Shown piece after piece: positions 51,201 to 62,500 of a DNA stretch of 64,000 bases. Positions within the stretch are counted from its first letter, which is position 1, and every line of letters starts with the position of its first letter. Made by a program: the position numbers and the translations under genes. The notes beneath the pieces are model-generated. The model was not told the DNA's origin. It did no database searches and was given only the letters and a program-made list of their open reading frames with translations. The stretch covers positions 549,066-613,065 of the forward strand of contig NW_006500337.1 of NCBI RefSeq assembly GCF_000471905.2, given 5' to 3'. Source of the stretch: Amborella trichopoda (taxonomy: Eukaryota; Streptophyta; Magnoliopsida; Amborellales; Amborellaceae).

Positions 51201-54200
51201 CTTGACATAGCAGCATTGGGTCTTAATGAGGAAAAACGGCTCGTTCAATATTGGTCAAACACTATAAGAATGCAACCTTGACATTTAATGATGCAAATTA
51301 TGGTAGTTTATATCAGTTTTACCCAATTTTCGAAAGATCGGCCCTTTAAAATGCCTAGGCGTGCTCGAGGCTGGAACCCTAAGCATAGGTGCCTTGGCCA
51401 AGATTCGCACCTTGGCCCTCTCCCTTCTTTCTTACATTATAAGGTATATATATTTTTCATCATCATCTTCATCATCATCATTTTAGCCCTTTCCCAATTA
51501 ATTGGGGTTAACTACATGAATCATAGTTCTCCTTTCTGCTTTATTAAATGCCATATCCTTAGTGAGGCCATAAGTCCCCATATCTTTTCGGACTACTTCC
51601 AACCATGTTGTTTTGGGCCTACTCCCTTGCCCTTTTCAGTCCTTCTACTTGATCCAACTCTCACCTCCTAACAGATGCTGTACGTGTATTTATTACTTAA
51701 AATTATCAGTAAATTATTAATAATATATTATAGTACTACATTACTATTACATTTAACATATTAGATAGTGTTAAATATTATAGCAAGAGGGAGAGGGTAG
51801 TTGATAGGTCTTTACCCTCCTTTTTTCTAACTTTTCACTTTTATTTTTATGTGTATACGTACCTCACTCCAGCCCCTTATATCTATATTATACCATACCC
51901 CCACGCCCCCCAGCGGTCACGAGGGGCCCGCGTAGGCAGCCGCCTCCGCATTTTTTAGCATTGATTTTACCATCCCATGTCTTTTGGTTCACCATGTTTG
52001 GCTTCCAAGATTCACCACTTTCGACAATGCAAGACATATGTTGATACTAAGATATAATTTATGATAGATTTTTATAACACTTTTAAAATTCCATTATATA
52101 TCAAAGTGTTCTGTATCTGCCTTTAATACCTGAAGTATGTTTCTTTAAAATTTATGTTTATCATATGTGTATTAAACTTTTAGAATATGCATCATCATCA
52201 TCATCAAAACCTTATCCCTCCAACCTTTAAATTTGCGTTGATGCTGCCTCTAGTCTCATCGATCAAAACTATGTCATCCGTGGACAACATACACGATGGT
52301 ACCTCATAGTGGAGGGAGACCATAGCTGAAGAGATGTCAATGTCAGGAGAGAGCTCTCTTAAAATTAAAATTGTAACTATTGGGGAGATTCAATCATTAA
52401 GACTTGCTGTTGTCTAGTGTACATGTAAATAGGCCTTGGGGCAATGCAATGGTCATGGGAGTGAAAATTGTTGGGTGTGCTCTTTGTTGTTTATATTTCA
52501 ATTTGAGATAAGAGACTGATCGACCAGTATCCGGTTGGTTGACTTTCAATCATTTGGGTTTTTAATTGGTGATAATTGTACTTTATCAAGATTTTATTTG
52601 AATGATCTTAGCTTTGTTAATATTTTTTTCCTTCAATGGCTACCTTTTATTGCTTTGTCATTTGCCAAAGATGGTGGGGCAAAGGCATAGGTTTGGAAGG
52701 ACATTTGGCGACAAATCTTGGTTGAAGATTAGATGTGATTCAAGGTTTAGCATAAGGAATGAAGCTTTTGGAGGCTAAAAGTGGGTTCCAATTAGAGTAG
52801 GCTTTTGAGCATTTCCCAAAAAAAAAGTAAAAATAAAAATTCGAGTCCCTTCCCGCCCCCCCTCTGGCCCTTTGTCAGTTTCCTCAAATGCTCTTCATTT
52901 CATGTTAATTGAAACATTACATAGATATTAGTACAATAGCTTTTTGGATTTTCATGAAAAATGTCCTGTATTTCAAAGGTGAGTTTGTTTGAGGTTAATA
53001 GCCCTTTCTTTTTATTTTATCTAATATTTCATTTGGCCATGTTGGTATGTAGCTCACATTTGGCACTTCAATACTTCTATGCTTGACCATGCTGTTGATT
53101 TCAGATATAATTTTAATCATTAATATAGTCATAAACCTATAAAAGCTGGTACTTTTATTATATATCCCAATGTTTTGTTGTATTTATACCTTTTATGTTT
53201 GAATATACTGTTACGCAGAAATGGGAAGGTTTATTATATATTATTTATTAAGGAACTTTATGTTCACACTTTATTGGCATATGATATGTTCATAAAAAAT
53301 ATATGCATATACCTTTATAAAAAATTACGTAATATAATACAATTATTTTAATTGAACTTCTTTAAAAAATGTTTCATATAATATATAGTTAATAAAACAT
53401 ATCTTGATTTAATGCTTATTTTATGTTATAAACGTGCCACTGTGCTGGCAATGTCTAGAATGCCTCGACATAATCAGACACTGATACTGTGTCAATGCTG
53501 GTGTAACATTGCATTGCAGAACTTAATCGTATTTACATGATCTCTCTTTCAGATAAATACTCTTGAAGTCTGACCTAAATAATTAGGATATTCACCTAAA
53601 GATTTAGGATATTCTCCTACCAAGGGACGTTTAGAGGGTACCTGATTGGAGGAAAGAATATTGGTATTGGGTTCGGGTAAAATGGTTCAATGTGTTCCGC
53701 AACGTTACCCTTGTCATCTTTTAAGCCAATAGTTTTAGTTGTCATTGATGTTTAATACCTCTCCATCTTTTATCTCTCTTTTCCAATAACAATTTGTTAT
53801 AAGAGTTACCGAGTATATGGCCGATTGTACCCAAGGTGCAAAGAAACAAGACATGCATGTTTAGGTCAGCACGAAACGGATTCTCGACCAGCATGGGCTC
53901 TTAGCAAAAAGACGTGCACTTTCTGAGTTCACAAACTGGAGAACATGGTGAACAGAAAGTGCCGGAGTATTGGAGAGTTCAAGAATCCCCTCCATGATGT
54001 CCACCAATTTCCAAATGGAGATTAACTTGATGCATCCATCTAATAGCATTGAGTGACCATCTGTTGTTTAAGGTAAGAACTGGTAAAACACGCAACCTAG
54101 TTAAAAGTGGACCAGTTTCAGCAGTTGTAGCATTCCTCTTCGAAGGGAGAGCTCAGGAAAGCGAAGCTCATAGTTCTGTGCTAATTAAAGATTAATTGTT

Positions 54201-54513
54201 CTTCTATTGATTTACATATCTAAATTTGATAATCTGCATTTGCAGATGTCACTTCTTTTTTCCAAATTAGAGTGTGTTCTTTTCCATTTATTAACATTTT
54301 TTTTCCCTCTTAAATTTGATCATATCGTTACTTTTCACTTTACTTACTGATATTGTTTTAAATGTTCTTAGGCAGTTGAAGCTACAAATAATGTGGAGAG
54401 GGGCAACACCGAGTTATCAAAGGCCATAGAGAGGAACAGCAGTAGCAGAACATTTCTTCTTCTCGTTTTGCTTGTCCTTCCTCTGGCCCTTCTATTTCTT
54501 GATTGGTACCAAT

Positions 54514-54515
<2 letters not shown>
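33260..54515 (+). CDS. SYP81: SYP81-like Qa-SNARE (Syntaxin 18/Ufe1 type), 7 coding exons over 21 kb
   Basis: ER tail-anchored syntaxin for retrograde Golgi-to-ER fusion, expected to pair with SEC20, USE1-type and SEC22 SNAREs. Exons: 33260-33337, 44066-44149, 44489-44593, 46751-46900, 50068-50307, 50425-50556, 54372-54515; 26+28+35+50+80+44+47 = 310 aa, every intron phase 0, and equal to the Arabidopsis length as I recall. Landmarks: DRTRVYKETVHDVALSLGYN, RKDYVDLHRTIEQERDSI, AVTAQFDQLRAIRFQDAVNR, DDETQTLQ, then the SNARE helix from about 219 with VEMSALNHLMSTHVLQQAQQ. By alignment with syntaxin-1 the zero-layer glutamine is Gln253. A C-terminal membrane anchor (about 291-306) ends FLDWYQ. 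The start is the ATG at 33260, giving the short conserved N-terminus. Introns are 10728, 339, 2157, 3167, 117 and 3815 bp, unusually large for so small a gene. Confidence 0.96.
34640..34870 (+). mobile_element. Possible LINE remnant in SYP81 intron 1
   Basis: One plus-strand frame reads LPILLVYC...LPFLLSVVVQHQ, then GHVIDWDIVKCASNEG, recalling the LINE pattern 'LPIYYLS...FLW...HLVxWDxVCxxKxxGG'. Short and isolated. Confidence 0.35.
35601..43310. repeat. Macrosatellite: about five tandem units of 1.3-1.6 kb in SYP81 intron 1
   Basis: The landmark GATTGAGGAAGGCAGTA (or near variants) starts units at about 35601, 37133, 38497 and 40067; a fifth, lacking its first part, starts near 42075. The landmark GGCCTCATGAG...CCAGATAATGG recurs at about 36704, 38071, 39580, 41661 and 42939, and CTTTGCCTCAAGAATAACC at about 36921, 38287, (degraded) 39815, 41911 and 43150. 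Each unit also contains an internal duplication of about 180 bp built on GAGGCCATGGCCAAAA and TTTTACATTATAGCAAT. Units are in the same orientation. The fourth is lengthened by the insertion at 41058-41551. I do not recognise the unit as a known transposon. Confidence 0.9.
41058..41551. mobile_element. hAT-like MITE inserted in macrosatellite unit 4
   Basis: Flanks ATCTAAAT (41050-41057) and ATCTAAAC (41552-41559) form an 8-bp duplication with one mismatch, and the sister units have an uninterrupted ATCTAAACC at the same place. Ends CATAGTTATCGGGATC and, inverted, CATAGTTGTTGGGATT. The interior is rich in GGGATC/GATCCC motifs. 494 bp, non-coding. Confidence 0.85.
43300..43690. repeat. Dispersed repeat fragment related to the ATGCTCC element
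   Basis: Contains blocks similar in order to the 61.2-61.6 kb repeat (AATCACTAGATGATTATT-like, a GAGGTTA...TTACATCCCCAAAATTGGG block, AAATGCTCCCATAG near its end). Boundaries uncertain. Confidence 0.4.
44229..44465 (+). mobile_element. MULE-type MITE, subfamily A copy 3, 3'-truncated, in SYP81 intron 2
   Basis: Begins GGGTGCGGTTTGTATAGAGC, then CGAGGCTCTTAACAATC, and follows the subfamily A core to GATGCACTATTT, where similarity stops about 25 bp before exon 3 (44489). It fills most of a 339-bp intron. Confidence 0.8.
46065..46178. repeat. 57-bp tandem duplication in SYP81 intron 3
   Basis: CATAG(G/A)ATTTTACATGACG and GAGCACTACAGTGG-type blocks recur with a 57-bp step (46065 and 46122). Confidence 0.85.
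47551..47800 (-). mobile_element. RTE-type LINE 3' fragment in SYP81 intron 4
   Basis: The minus strand encodes RTRDKPKRTWLKVVRKDMGT, then YGITEDMALDRVGWQIRI, the conserved tail of RTE-clade plant LINEs. It is followed by AGTTGGGAAAGGGTTCTGATGATGAG, i.e. the short GAT-type 3' tail. 5' truncated. Confidence 0.85.
48050..48560. repeat. Half-kilobase polypyrimidine tract (CTT/CTC-rich) in SYP81 intron 4
   Basis: Nearly continuous C/T on the plus strand with irregular CTTCTCCTCC units; open frames through it are low-complexity (Leu/Ser/Pro) and not genes. Confidence 0.9.
49785..50000. repeat. 113-bp tandem duplication in SYP81 intron 4
   Basis: GATGTGCTTACTAGATTATT recurs at 49785 and 49898, each followed by GCGTTTGATTGCAATAAGTC and CTCATAAAATC. 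The first copy carries an added AAAAAG run. The second copy ends shortly before exon 5 (50068). Confidence 0.9.
51460..51690 (-). mobile_element. RTE-type LINE 3' fragment in SYP81 intron 6
   Basis: Same 3' region as 47551-47800, more diverged (CCATATCTTTTCGGACTACTT versus CCATATCTTTTCTGACTACT on the plus strand). It ends in a GAT-repeat tail at 51455-51483. Confidence 0.8.
52195..52340 (-). mobile_element. RTE-type LINE reverse-transcriptase core fragment
   Basis: The minus strand encodes CMLSTDDIVLIDETRGSINA, corresponding to the RTE F/YADD block 'MLFADDIVLIDETR'. It is joined directly to a (ATG)n-type tail at about 52190-52206, so the intervening C-terminal RT part has been lost. In SYP81 intron 6. 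Confidence 0.75.

Positions 54516-54524
<9 letters not shown>

Positions 54525-54540
<16 letters not shown>
54525..54540. repeat. (GA)n microsatellite just after the SYP81 stop
   Basis: The GAGAGA run begins within a few bases of the TAG at 54513-54515, so it lies in the 3' UTR. Confidence 0.85.
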
Positions 54541-54544
<4 letters not shown>

Positions 54545-54749
54545 ATAGTGAGAGAAAAATCAAATTCCTTTCCCTCAAACAAGGTGTTGAATCTACACAA
54601 GCTGGCGGGTCTTTCCTATAATGACATCTATTATAAGTTATATTGCAGCAAACCTTCCTTCGGTGTGTTTTTCGTGTATTGGAATAAAAAGCTATGAAAT
54701 ATTAGTAGAATCAAAATCCGAACAGAGTGCAGTAATGAAGGACAAGAAA

Positions 54750-55010
54750 TAAATTAGAAAAGCGTCGACAACTCTCTCCTCCCTTCGCCCTGCTTAGTCA
54801 ATACATCCGCCTCCTCATTGAGCTTATGGAAATACATGCCAAAGAATGCATTGATTCTCACAAAAAAATCCAGTATTTGAAGCCATGAACTCTTCAAATG
54901 CCATGAAACCTTTCCTATTGTTTTGCACCATTTAATCACATGCAAGGAGTCACGCTTAATCACTGTTACATCTCACACCATTGTTGATGATAACCAACCT
55001 TGAGAGCGGA
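54750..55010 (-). mobile_element. LINE-derived RNase H domain remnant
   Basis: The minus-strand frame reads RDSLHVIKWCKTIGKVSWHL, then FGMYFHKLNEEADVLTKQGE. This is the end of the RNase H domain of plant LINE/RVT_3 proteins ('ESDSxxVIxW ... HVxRKxNxxADxLAKxG'). It is downstream of, and antisense to, SYP81. Confidence 0.75.
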
Positions 55011-55028
55011 GATGTCCAAAAGAGATTG

Positions 55029-55126
55029 CATCTAGGCTTCATTAACAGATGAGATCCCACGCGGTCCTGAATCGTTGCATCTCAGCTTCATTAGCTGATG
55101 AAACCCCACGCGTTCTTGAATCCAGG
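55029..55126. repeat. 49-bp tandem duplication
   Basis: CATCT(A/C)(G/A)GCTTCATTA and GAT(C/A)CCCACGCG-type blocks recur with a 49-bp step (55029 and 55078). It sits next to the RNase H remnant. Confidence 0.85.
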
Positions 55127-55273
55127 CAGAACCAGTATGATACCTGACCAAGTCCACCAACACCTGCAAGGCATGGATCACCCACTGAGCTACTATCAGA
55201 AATCTAACTTGACACCCTGAATTGGAGATTGCATAGCCCAAAGAATCATTCTCTTTGGCTTACCTATTCTAAC

Positions 55274-56296
55274 GATCTCTCTGAGGACCCGTTTGGTTCC
55301 ATGGAAATGGGTCTTTTGATGCGCATTTCCATGGATACTGCCTATTTACGTAGCTTAGATGCGCCCTGGATGCAGGATTTTAGTTTCTGCGTGGAGATTG
55401 ATGTGAATATTTTGAGCCAAATACCAAAATAGGGGGAGTACACATCTTTTTATAATATATAAATAAGGAAAAAGTTTATATAAAGATGCAACCTAATAAT
55501 GTAGAACTACAGATGCCCTTAAACAATCCATCGGAAAAGGTAGTTTTAATGTTGAAAAACCTTTTGATTGATCATCTTGATATCGAGATGTATAACTATG
55601 AAAAATAAAAAGATTTTAAGTATCAGAAATAGTGTGTTTTACAACATATTATCTACGCCGGCCATTTTCAAGATTTTCATATGTTTATACATCTACTTGA
55701 TTTTAATCATTTTTGAAATTTAAAATTTTATAATTAGATATAAAAATAGATTTTGAAATAATCTTAAGAACATTTTACATCAAAATTATGTACCACGTTA
55801 AAATTTGAAGGTGCACTTTAGGTGCACCTTACCTCTACACCTACGGATGCGTCCCCTTACCTCTACACCTACGGATGCGTCCATATGCAAGTATGCAAAC
55901 TGCACCCTGTAAGTAATTTATATATTGTAACCATCACAAAATGGGTATAGAGGTAGTTTTCAGAGAATTTGATTATTTTTTAAAATATTGAACGGTGATA
56001 TTTTTTTGTAATTACCCAATAAATTATCTATTGTTTGAAAATTTTATTTTTACTTTATCCTAAGTACCTTGCTTAAAATCACCTGTTTTTAGCTACAATA
56101 TTATACTATAATGTTATATCAATAACATTATTATTATATTAATAACATTATTATTATATTAATAACATTATTATAATGAAATAATATTAATACACTCCAA
56201 ACAGTGGATCGGTATCTTCCGGTTCTCTTGGATGCTAAACAATAGACACCCATTTCTAGCATATACACCCATTTCTAGGAAACTAAACAGAGCCTA
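55274..56296. mobile_element. Possible hAT-like non-autonomous element hosting a nested MITE
   Basis: Left GACCCGTTTGGTTCCATGG and right (inverted) GGCTCTGTTTAGTTTCCTAG are end-like and similar. The interval holds the MITE at 55467-55907 and a 17-bp repeat at about 56115-56175. No target duplication found. Confidence 0.45.
55467..55907 (-). mobile_element. MULE-type MITE, subfamily B copy 2
   Basis: Starts (plus strand) GGAAAAAGTTTATATAAAG and ends GCAAACTGCACCC. Flanks TATAAATAA (55458-55466) and TGTAAGTAA (55908-55916) match 7 of 9, consistent with an aged 9-bp duplication. Near its right end a 27-bp segment (CTTACCTCTACACCTACGG) is duplicated in tandem. Confidence 0.8.
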
Positions 56297-57474
56297 AAAT
56301 TGGTTCTTTATAGTTTATTTAGGAATTTTGAATTGTAGGCTCCATATAGTTTATTTAGGAATTTTGAATTGTAAAGAGGAGGAAGAGGTTGGCCTTTTAC
56401 GCATGAATTGGATTCACTGAGATGTAATGTATTCATTCTCTATTTTCAAATTTCTACCATTAATTCCCTGAATTTTTCTGGTTCTCTTATTTGTGGTATT
56501 TGAAGTGCAAATTTCCAGCCTAAATTAAAGAATTTTGTAACTTATGAGAGAGCATTTTAGGATTCCTTCAAAGAGTGAGTTTCGGATTTTTGCAGAGTTT
56601 TTGGTTTCGACAGAGAACTTTTTGTTTCTAAAGAGTGCTGTGTTTGGGTGTGAGAAGGGATAAATAAAGAGAGTAAATTTTTTGAGAGAGATGAAGAGAA
56701 GAAACATAGATTAGAGAGATGAGAAAGGGGGAAAATAAGTAATGAGCATTTCAATTTCAAATTCCTATCTCCCTCGTCTATTTGTTTCCCTCTCACTCCC
56801 TTATCAATTCGTCTCTGAGTATGAGCATTGTTTAAAAACACATAGCTCAAAGAGCAAAGTCTTTAATTTGAAGTACAATCGAATTCTGTTCGTTCAGTTA
56901 ACAAAGAGAGAGAGACCAAACGAAGGTAGTAACATAACCAACAAAACAAAACCAAGACGCGCACATACATACGTCATTGAAGTCCAACTGAATTCAGTTC
57001 AGACTTCAGACATAAAAGGCTTAATTATAAAGAGAGTGAGAGATCAGAACCTATAGTTTTAAAATCAACAAAATTCAATTCACATATACGATCTCTTACA
57101 CCGCAGTATGACCTGTCGGGAAGGAGAACCCAGCCTACCCACCATTGAATTGCTCAATAAATAAAACATCTCTTTACTCTCATCAACAACATTTTGTAAT
57201 ACCAATAAGGTGCAATCGCAACACCAATAAGGTGCCACACCCAAACAAGAATTAAAGACTGATTCTATCCATACCTATCATGAATTCAGATAAGAATGCT
57301 TATATATAACAAAGACCAAAAGAGCTCAAGGCCCAATCTACATTGCTCAAAGGAGCAACATAGACTAATGAAGTGGGTATTCTGAGAAAAATACTTCACT
57401 CTTCTTCCAACCCAACAAACTTATCGAGACTTTCAAAGAGAGAAAATCAAAATCTTTGAGACATGGGGTGACCG

Positions 57475-57867
57475 TTAAAAACCGGTCTTTCTGAGCTCAT
57501 GCTCCCCAATAAGGTCAAGACCCACAAGTAGGAAAGTCACACCTTGGAATAGCAAGAAGTACAAATTGACACCTTGGGCTGACAAAAGGCTCCTTGCTGA
57601 GGCAGTGAGGAGTAAGAAAGCCAAAGCCAACTCCTTCCTATACTGCTTATTGAGCTTCTTCTTCACTGGTTCGTTTTGTTTTTCTTCATTCAATTTGTTC
57701 AATTCTAAAAGCTCACTTTTTGATGACCCTCTATGAATTTGAGACTGGTTCAAATCCTTGCTTTCTCTCTCTACGAGAGCTAAAAGGTCAGACTCTGATG
57801 ACCTTCCTACCTTCTTGGTCACAACCAATTCATAGGAGCTTCCCAATTGAACAAGACCAGAGATCAT
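57475..57867 (-). CDS. Unrecognised small membrane protein (130 aa), single exon
   Basis: I do not recognise the family. The frame starts at an ATG directly after an in-frame stop and ends ...[13 protein letters not shown]. Residues 1-80 are charged and hydrophilic ([49 protein letters not shown]). Then come two hydrophobic segments, about 81-97 ([16 protein letters not shown]) and 101-119 ([20 protein letters not shown]), separated by SAQG, suggesting a hairpin membrane anchor with both ends on the same side. The length and balanced codon use argue for a real gene, but it could be the last exon of a longer one. It is transcribed away from the next minus-strand gene's 3' end. Confidence 0.6.
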   Translation of the reverse strand: MISGLVQLGSSYELVVTKKVGRSSESDLLALVERESKDLNQSQIHRGSSKSELLELNKLNEEKQNEPVKKKLNKQYRKELALAFLLLTASARSLLSAQGVNLYFLLFQGVTFLLVGLDLIGEHELRKTGF

Positions 57868-58856
57868 GGCATTGAATTATGTAACTGACATTGAGTTTCC
57901 AAAGAGAAGGTAAGGGACAATGAAAGGGAAGGATCTTGGAGCTGGTAATATGTTAAGAAGTGACATCAAAATAAGGAGTCACGGACATAGCATATGACCA
58001 AGACTGGGAGCTCGGCCCCAGGGACAAACATGGTGAGAGAAAGGTTTGTCCCTAAAACTTCGGCTCTCTTAATGTCTTGCTGCTTCTACAATTAGATGAC
58101 CAAAAGACTCATTTGTTAATGTGCCCCTTCCTTGAAGTTAGCTCCCTTCTAGTCCTTGACCCCAATGCTTGCTTTTGGAGCATATTCTTAAAAAAAAAAT
58201 GCTATTTTTTGTAATATATACTCCATATCATATTCTAGCTTGTAATCAAAGTCACAGCTTCACAAGTAAGAGGGATCCAAATTCCCTAACCCAATCCATA
58301 TTTGATGTAATAGCACTAGGCTTCCAAATCAATAGTTAAACTTCTCGATCCTCCATAATCAAAATCTGATCACAGAGAGAGACCTTTGCAGAACCCTCCT
58401 AGCTATGATAAAGAAACTTCATTGAATCAAGCTCCACCACTAAGTAAACCGTATGGCTGTTGGCATCGCCATGAGACCCCACGTTGCCTCACCTATTTCT
58501 TTGGATCTCATCTATTATATTTATGCTTATCCATTTGTAAATGATTTTGTTAAATGTAATATATATATTATTTATTTTCTCAAGATTTTCTAACATACAT
58601 GTGGATAAGCATCATTGAGATCTAGGAGTCTGTTTCTAAGAGACCTGTCGAGAAAAATGAAAGTTGAGCCCATTTTCTTTCCAAAAAGCATGCTAAGTCA
58701 AAGAAAGGAAAACACAGCTAAAAATACAGAGCCTCTTGTGTTTACAGGAAGCTTATATTATCTCTCTAAAAGGGTTATTTCCTAATTAGAATCCAGGCTC
58801 TGCGATCACAAGCCTTTAGTGGACGAGTTAACTGCATTTTGATAAAGGAAAAGTAT

Positions 58857-59080
58857 AAAATGAGAGACCATTTATCTTTAATACAAGGTGGTCACAATTA
58901 ATCTTGACCATTATATATGAAATTGGGTGGCTGCATTTTCTCTATTGACCAAGCTCAAACTTCAAAAGCATTTTTTCGCGAACTTTAAGACACCCAAAGT
59001 CCCAAACTATCAGATTTCACATCAGATGGCGGTAAGTAATTGTGAACGCCTTGTATCAAAGGTAAATGGTCTCATTGTAT
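58857..59080. mobile_element. Foldback MITE
   Basis: Left ATGAGAGACCATTTATCTTT, then ACAAGGTGGTCACAATTA. Right, inverted, AATGAGACCATTTACCTTTG, then ACAAGGCGTTCACAATTA. A one-armed relative occurs at about 50795-50875 in SYP81 intron 6. Confidence 0.65.
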
Positions 59081-59542
59081 ACAATCCCTTTGATAAATTG
59101 GATTCCCAATTCTAGATACCAAATTAGGCAATGGAAAAAGACAATCAACAAATAAAATATATACAAAGAACATATTATGAGAAGGAAATGGAATTCATAG
59201 AGAAAAACCTAGGTCAATGTGTGATGCCTCATATGGCAAGCCTTTAGATAAAACTATGGTAGCTGAAACCTTAATTAAGTGCAAGATAATGGAAAAATTT
59301 TAAATACCGAAATATGCAATGGCAAAAGGCCAATATTCGTTCTCCTCAAACCTTGGAGGCAATGCTTCCTGTTATTATTGCAATAGAAAAACACTGAAAC
59401 AATTAACATGTATTTAATCTAAAAGCAAAATGAGCAACTTGAATTTGAAAAGAAACATGTCATTTGCGTAAAAATAGCTACAAAATATTTTAAACAGGAC
59501 AACACCACACATTTTCAACTAAGAAACCGAAAAAGAAGTGCA

Positions 59543-62500
59543 TCACTGAAGCTCTGTGATCTTCGGCCGCTTTTTTCGCTTGTCTTGTCTCTTCAACAAA
59601 TCACCACTCAAAGTGGGTTCCTCACATTTATCAGGTGATCCACTACTCTCATCGCTATCACTGTCGTCTCCATCTGAGCTACTACTAGTACCACTGCCAC
59701 TACTACTAGCAGTAGCAGAATGCACAGAAAAAGCCGGAGCAGTACCAGAAAGGGCAGATTCGGCTGCAGCTACAGCTTCAGGTGTATAAAGATCAGCTAC
59801 ACCCAAAACCAAGTCCTACATAGATATCAAAATGTTAGATAAAAAGAGACTCCTGCCCAATTCAAGAATCCTTTTTCTCGTCCATTGTTTTGACCGATTT
59901 AGAACTGCTTGATAAACCCAAAATTTTGCTAATTACCATCTCAATGTATTGTTGTTCCTTGCCGGTAAGCACTTCGATGTCGGGGTCTGCACGAGTCTCC
60001 TGGAAGGAAATGACACACATCATTAAGGATAAAATGATCAAAGTTGAATAAAGATCTAGGCTTTGGCCCATTTCAGTGTTCTTACCTGCACACTGAGCTC
60101 TAGCTTCTTGTTTGCTTCCGCCATAACTCCCAAGAAATCCTTCACTTTCCCAAGGACTGCACCAGTTAGTGAAGTTAGTTGTGCGAAGGGATACAAAGAA
60201 ACTAATTGCCAAGGAAAAGTTATGCATAACAGGAAGTGCAAGAACAGGGGAAGGAAGGGCAGGTAAGCCTTCTTTGTTTTTCCGGGACAAACTTCAAGGG
60301 ATGTATCCTTGATCAAACAAGCCCCATGTGTCTAACACAAGGCTCAAGCCTAAGTAACATTATTATAGGAAGTGCAGCACTAACAAAAGCAACACAATCA
60401 GAACGGACCAATTGAGCATATAAATTTTCGAGAATTTGGTCCCTTTCTTTTTTTCTTTTGCCTAGACACAGCCCACAAAGTTGTTCATATACATAGGACT
60501 GAAGCCAGTCCAGTGCATCAACATGATGGAAGAAAACTGTGTAGAGACTACACATACACAGCATATACATATATATATGGTGCATATGCAAAGATCTTGA
60601 TAGCAGGTTGAACGTAGCATCTATTGTTATAGCTTGGGGAGATTTCGATAGCAAACAAAACTCCTAACGAGGATAAACAAATTATTAGATAGGACCTGGG
60701 TACTAGAAATTTACAAACATTAGGTAAAGGAAAAAGTGGGAAACATAGGTGGCATAAAAAAAAGACTTGGCATACATAATGGATTAAATGTATGAAAACA
60801 TAGCACTTTTAAATTCTGATGGGGCTAAAAGTTTCACTCTAAGCAGATTTTTTCTTGTTCTTTTCAGTAAGTATTCAACTCTAATACTTCATTAGAAAAA
60901 AGAAGATTATGCAACAGCAAATGGTTGGCTACAGATATGATTAATATAGTCCAAGATGCATAATTGGAGCCCTGAACTGCTGTTGTATTGTACTTCAAGT
61001 CTAACAAGAGCAAATGCAAGGGCATTGGTAGTCAAAATTTTGATCAGTGCGTGCATCAATATTGACAGAAAAGATTTAAAACAGCATCTTCCAACCAAAT
61101 AACGAGAATGATATAGAGCGGGAGGCTTACACTATATTTGTGTAATCAGATATGTAGAGTGCAAATAGTATGCTCCAACAGGAGCATACTGTTTACTTAG
61201 TCCCCTGAGTGAAAGTGCTACTTGGGAGGATGTTTTCAATCTGAAATTTGGGAACCACATGAGAATCACCAAATGATTTATTTTCACAAAAAAAAAAAGA
61301 AACTAAGTTCGTAAACACTTATTCATGACTGTTAAAAATTGGACGGTCTCTGCTCAACAAATGCTCAACTGTAGGACTTTATTTTCTTCGATCACATGCA
61401 GAGTGCGCTTGGTCGCTGGGTTGAAGAGGTTACAACTCCAAAATTAGAGGGCCTAGAAATACTCCTAGATTGAGCTTTACCCGCAGGGGTAAATGAAGGA
61501 AATACCCATGTTGAGGCGTAGAATCTTTTGACGAATATATTAGTATTGTGATACACTAATATAAAATTCTTTTTGATAATGGAACTTATCCAAAAATTGG
61601 AAACAAGAATATGACTAGAGCATGCAGACATAGGTCAACATATAAAAAATTAGTATACTACAAAAGAAAGATGGACCGATATTCCCCTAGTTAGAAAAAG
61701 ACGCATGCAAGATTGCCATAGCACAATACTTCTTGTATCATAATGACACTCAATCTCCTGTTCCCATCCAACGAATGGCAATTAAGTTTGTTATACAAAT
61801 GCAAGCACATGCATGCACATGCTTACTAGTTCAGGTTTTTATTTTTTTGTTTCTTTTATACAAAGTCTATTTGTTTAGTTCCTTGTTTTGAATATCGTGA
61901 TTACGTTGAAATATGAAATACTGTAATCACTTTAAAAAAATACTGTCCTATCTGTTATTTGGTCAACAACTCGAGAGACCGACATTCAGAAGAGAGGATA
62001 GTCATCCTAATTGACAAATCCTTTATACTCTTTCTTCCCATTTGAAAATGAAAAATTAACATGCCTTTGCCTTTCAAGAGACAAACCAAGAGAGCCACAT
62101 GCCAAATGGGATTAGTTCCAAGTGAGAACAAGGCAGAACAAAATAAATGTGAGTGAGGTTGTGGAAGTGAGAGATTTGGGTTTCATGTATAAGAGTTGAA
62201 ACTGCACTGTTTTCGGGGACATATTTGATGCAAAGAAAATAAGGTATTTTTCAGATGAGGAGCGTAGAGAAGATTCACATGTGTATACAAGACTCCTGTC
62301 ATTTATATAAAGTTTATTCCAACCAGACGTTTGGAGCATCCATTGGCCATAACTTCACACTTAGGAGTCAATAATATACATTTCAGACTCAATGGAAGCT
62401 CTTGAAGAAATCTTTACAATGGAATGAACTTCATAAATTTTGGAAAGTTAAAGAATTGGGTGAAGGATACAAGGTTGAGATTATGTGAGAAGAGGAACCT

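Larger units (their letters stand above)
54516..57474. other. Intergenic region downstream of SYP81
   Basis: Apart from the LINE remnant and nested elements it is AT-rich. At 56.55-56.75 kb the minus strand looks like a CT-rich plant leader (CTCACACCCAAACACAGCAC) but no gene follows it; nothing coding is supported. Confidence 0.5.

Noticed and set aside
56525..56850. Minus-strand leader-like sequence as a new gene start
   Set aside because: It looks like a CT-rich 5' leader but only very short frames follow and no downstream exons toward 55 kb could be found.
60313..61098. Minus-strand frames of 113 and 63 residues as exons of the 59.5-63.6 kb gene
   Set aside because: Codon content and hydrophobic composition look random, and phases do not connect with the clear exons.
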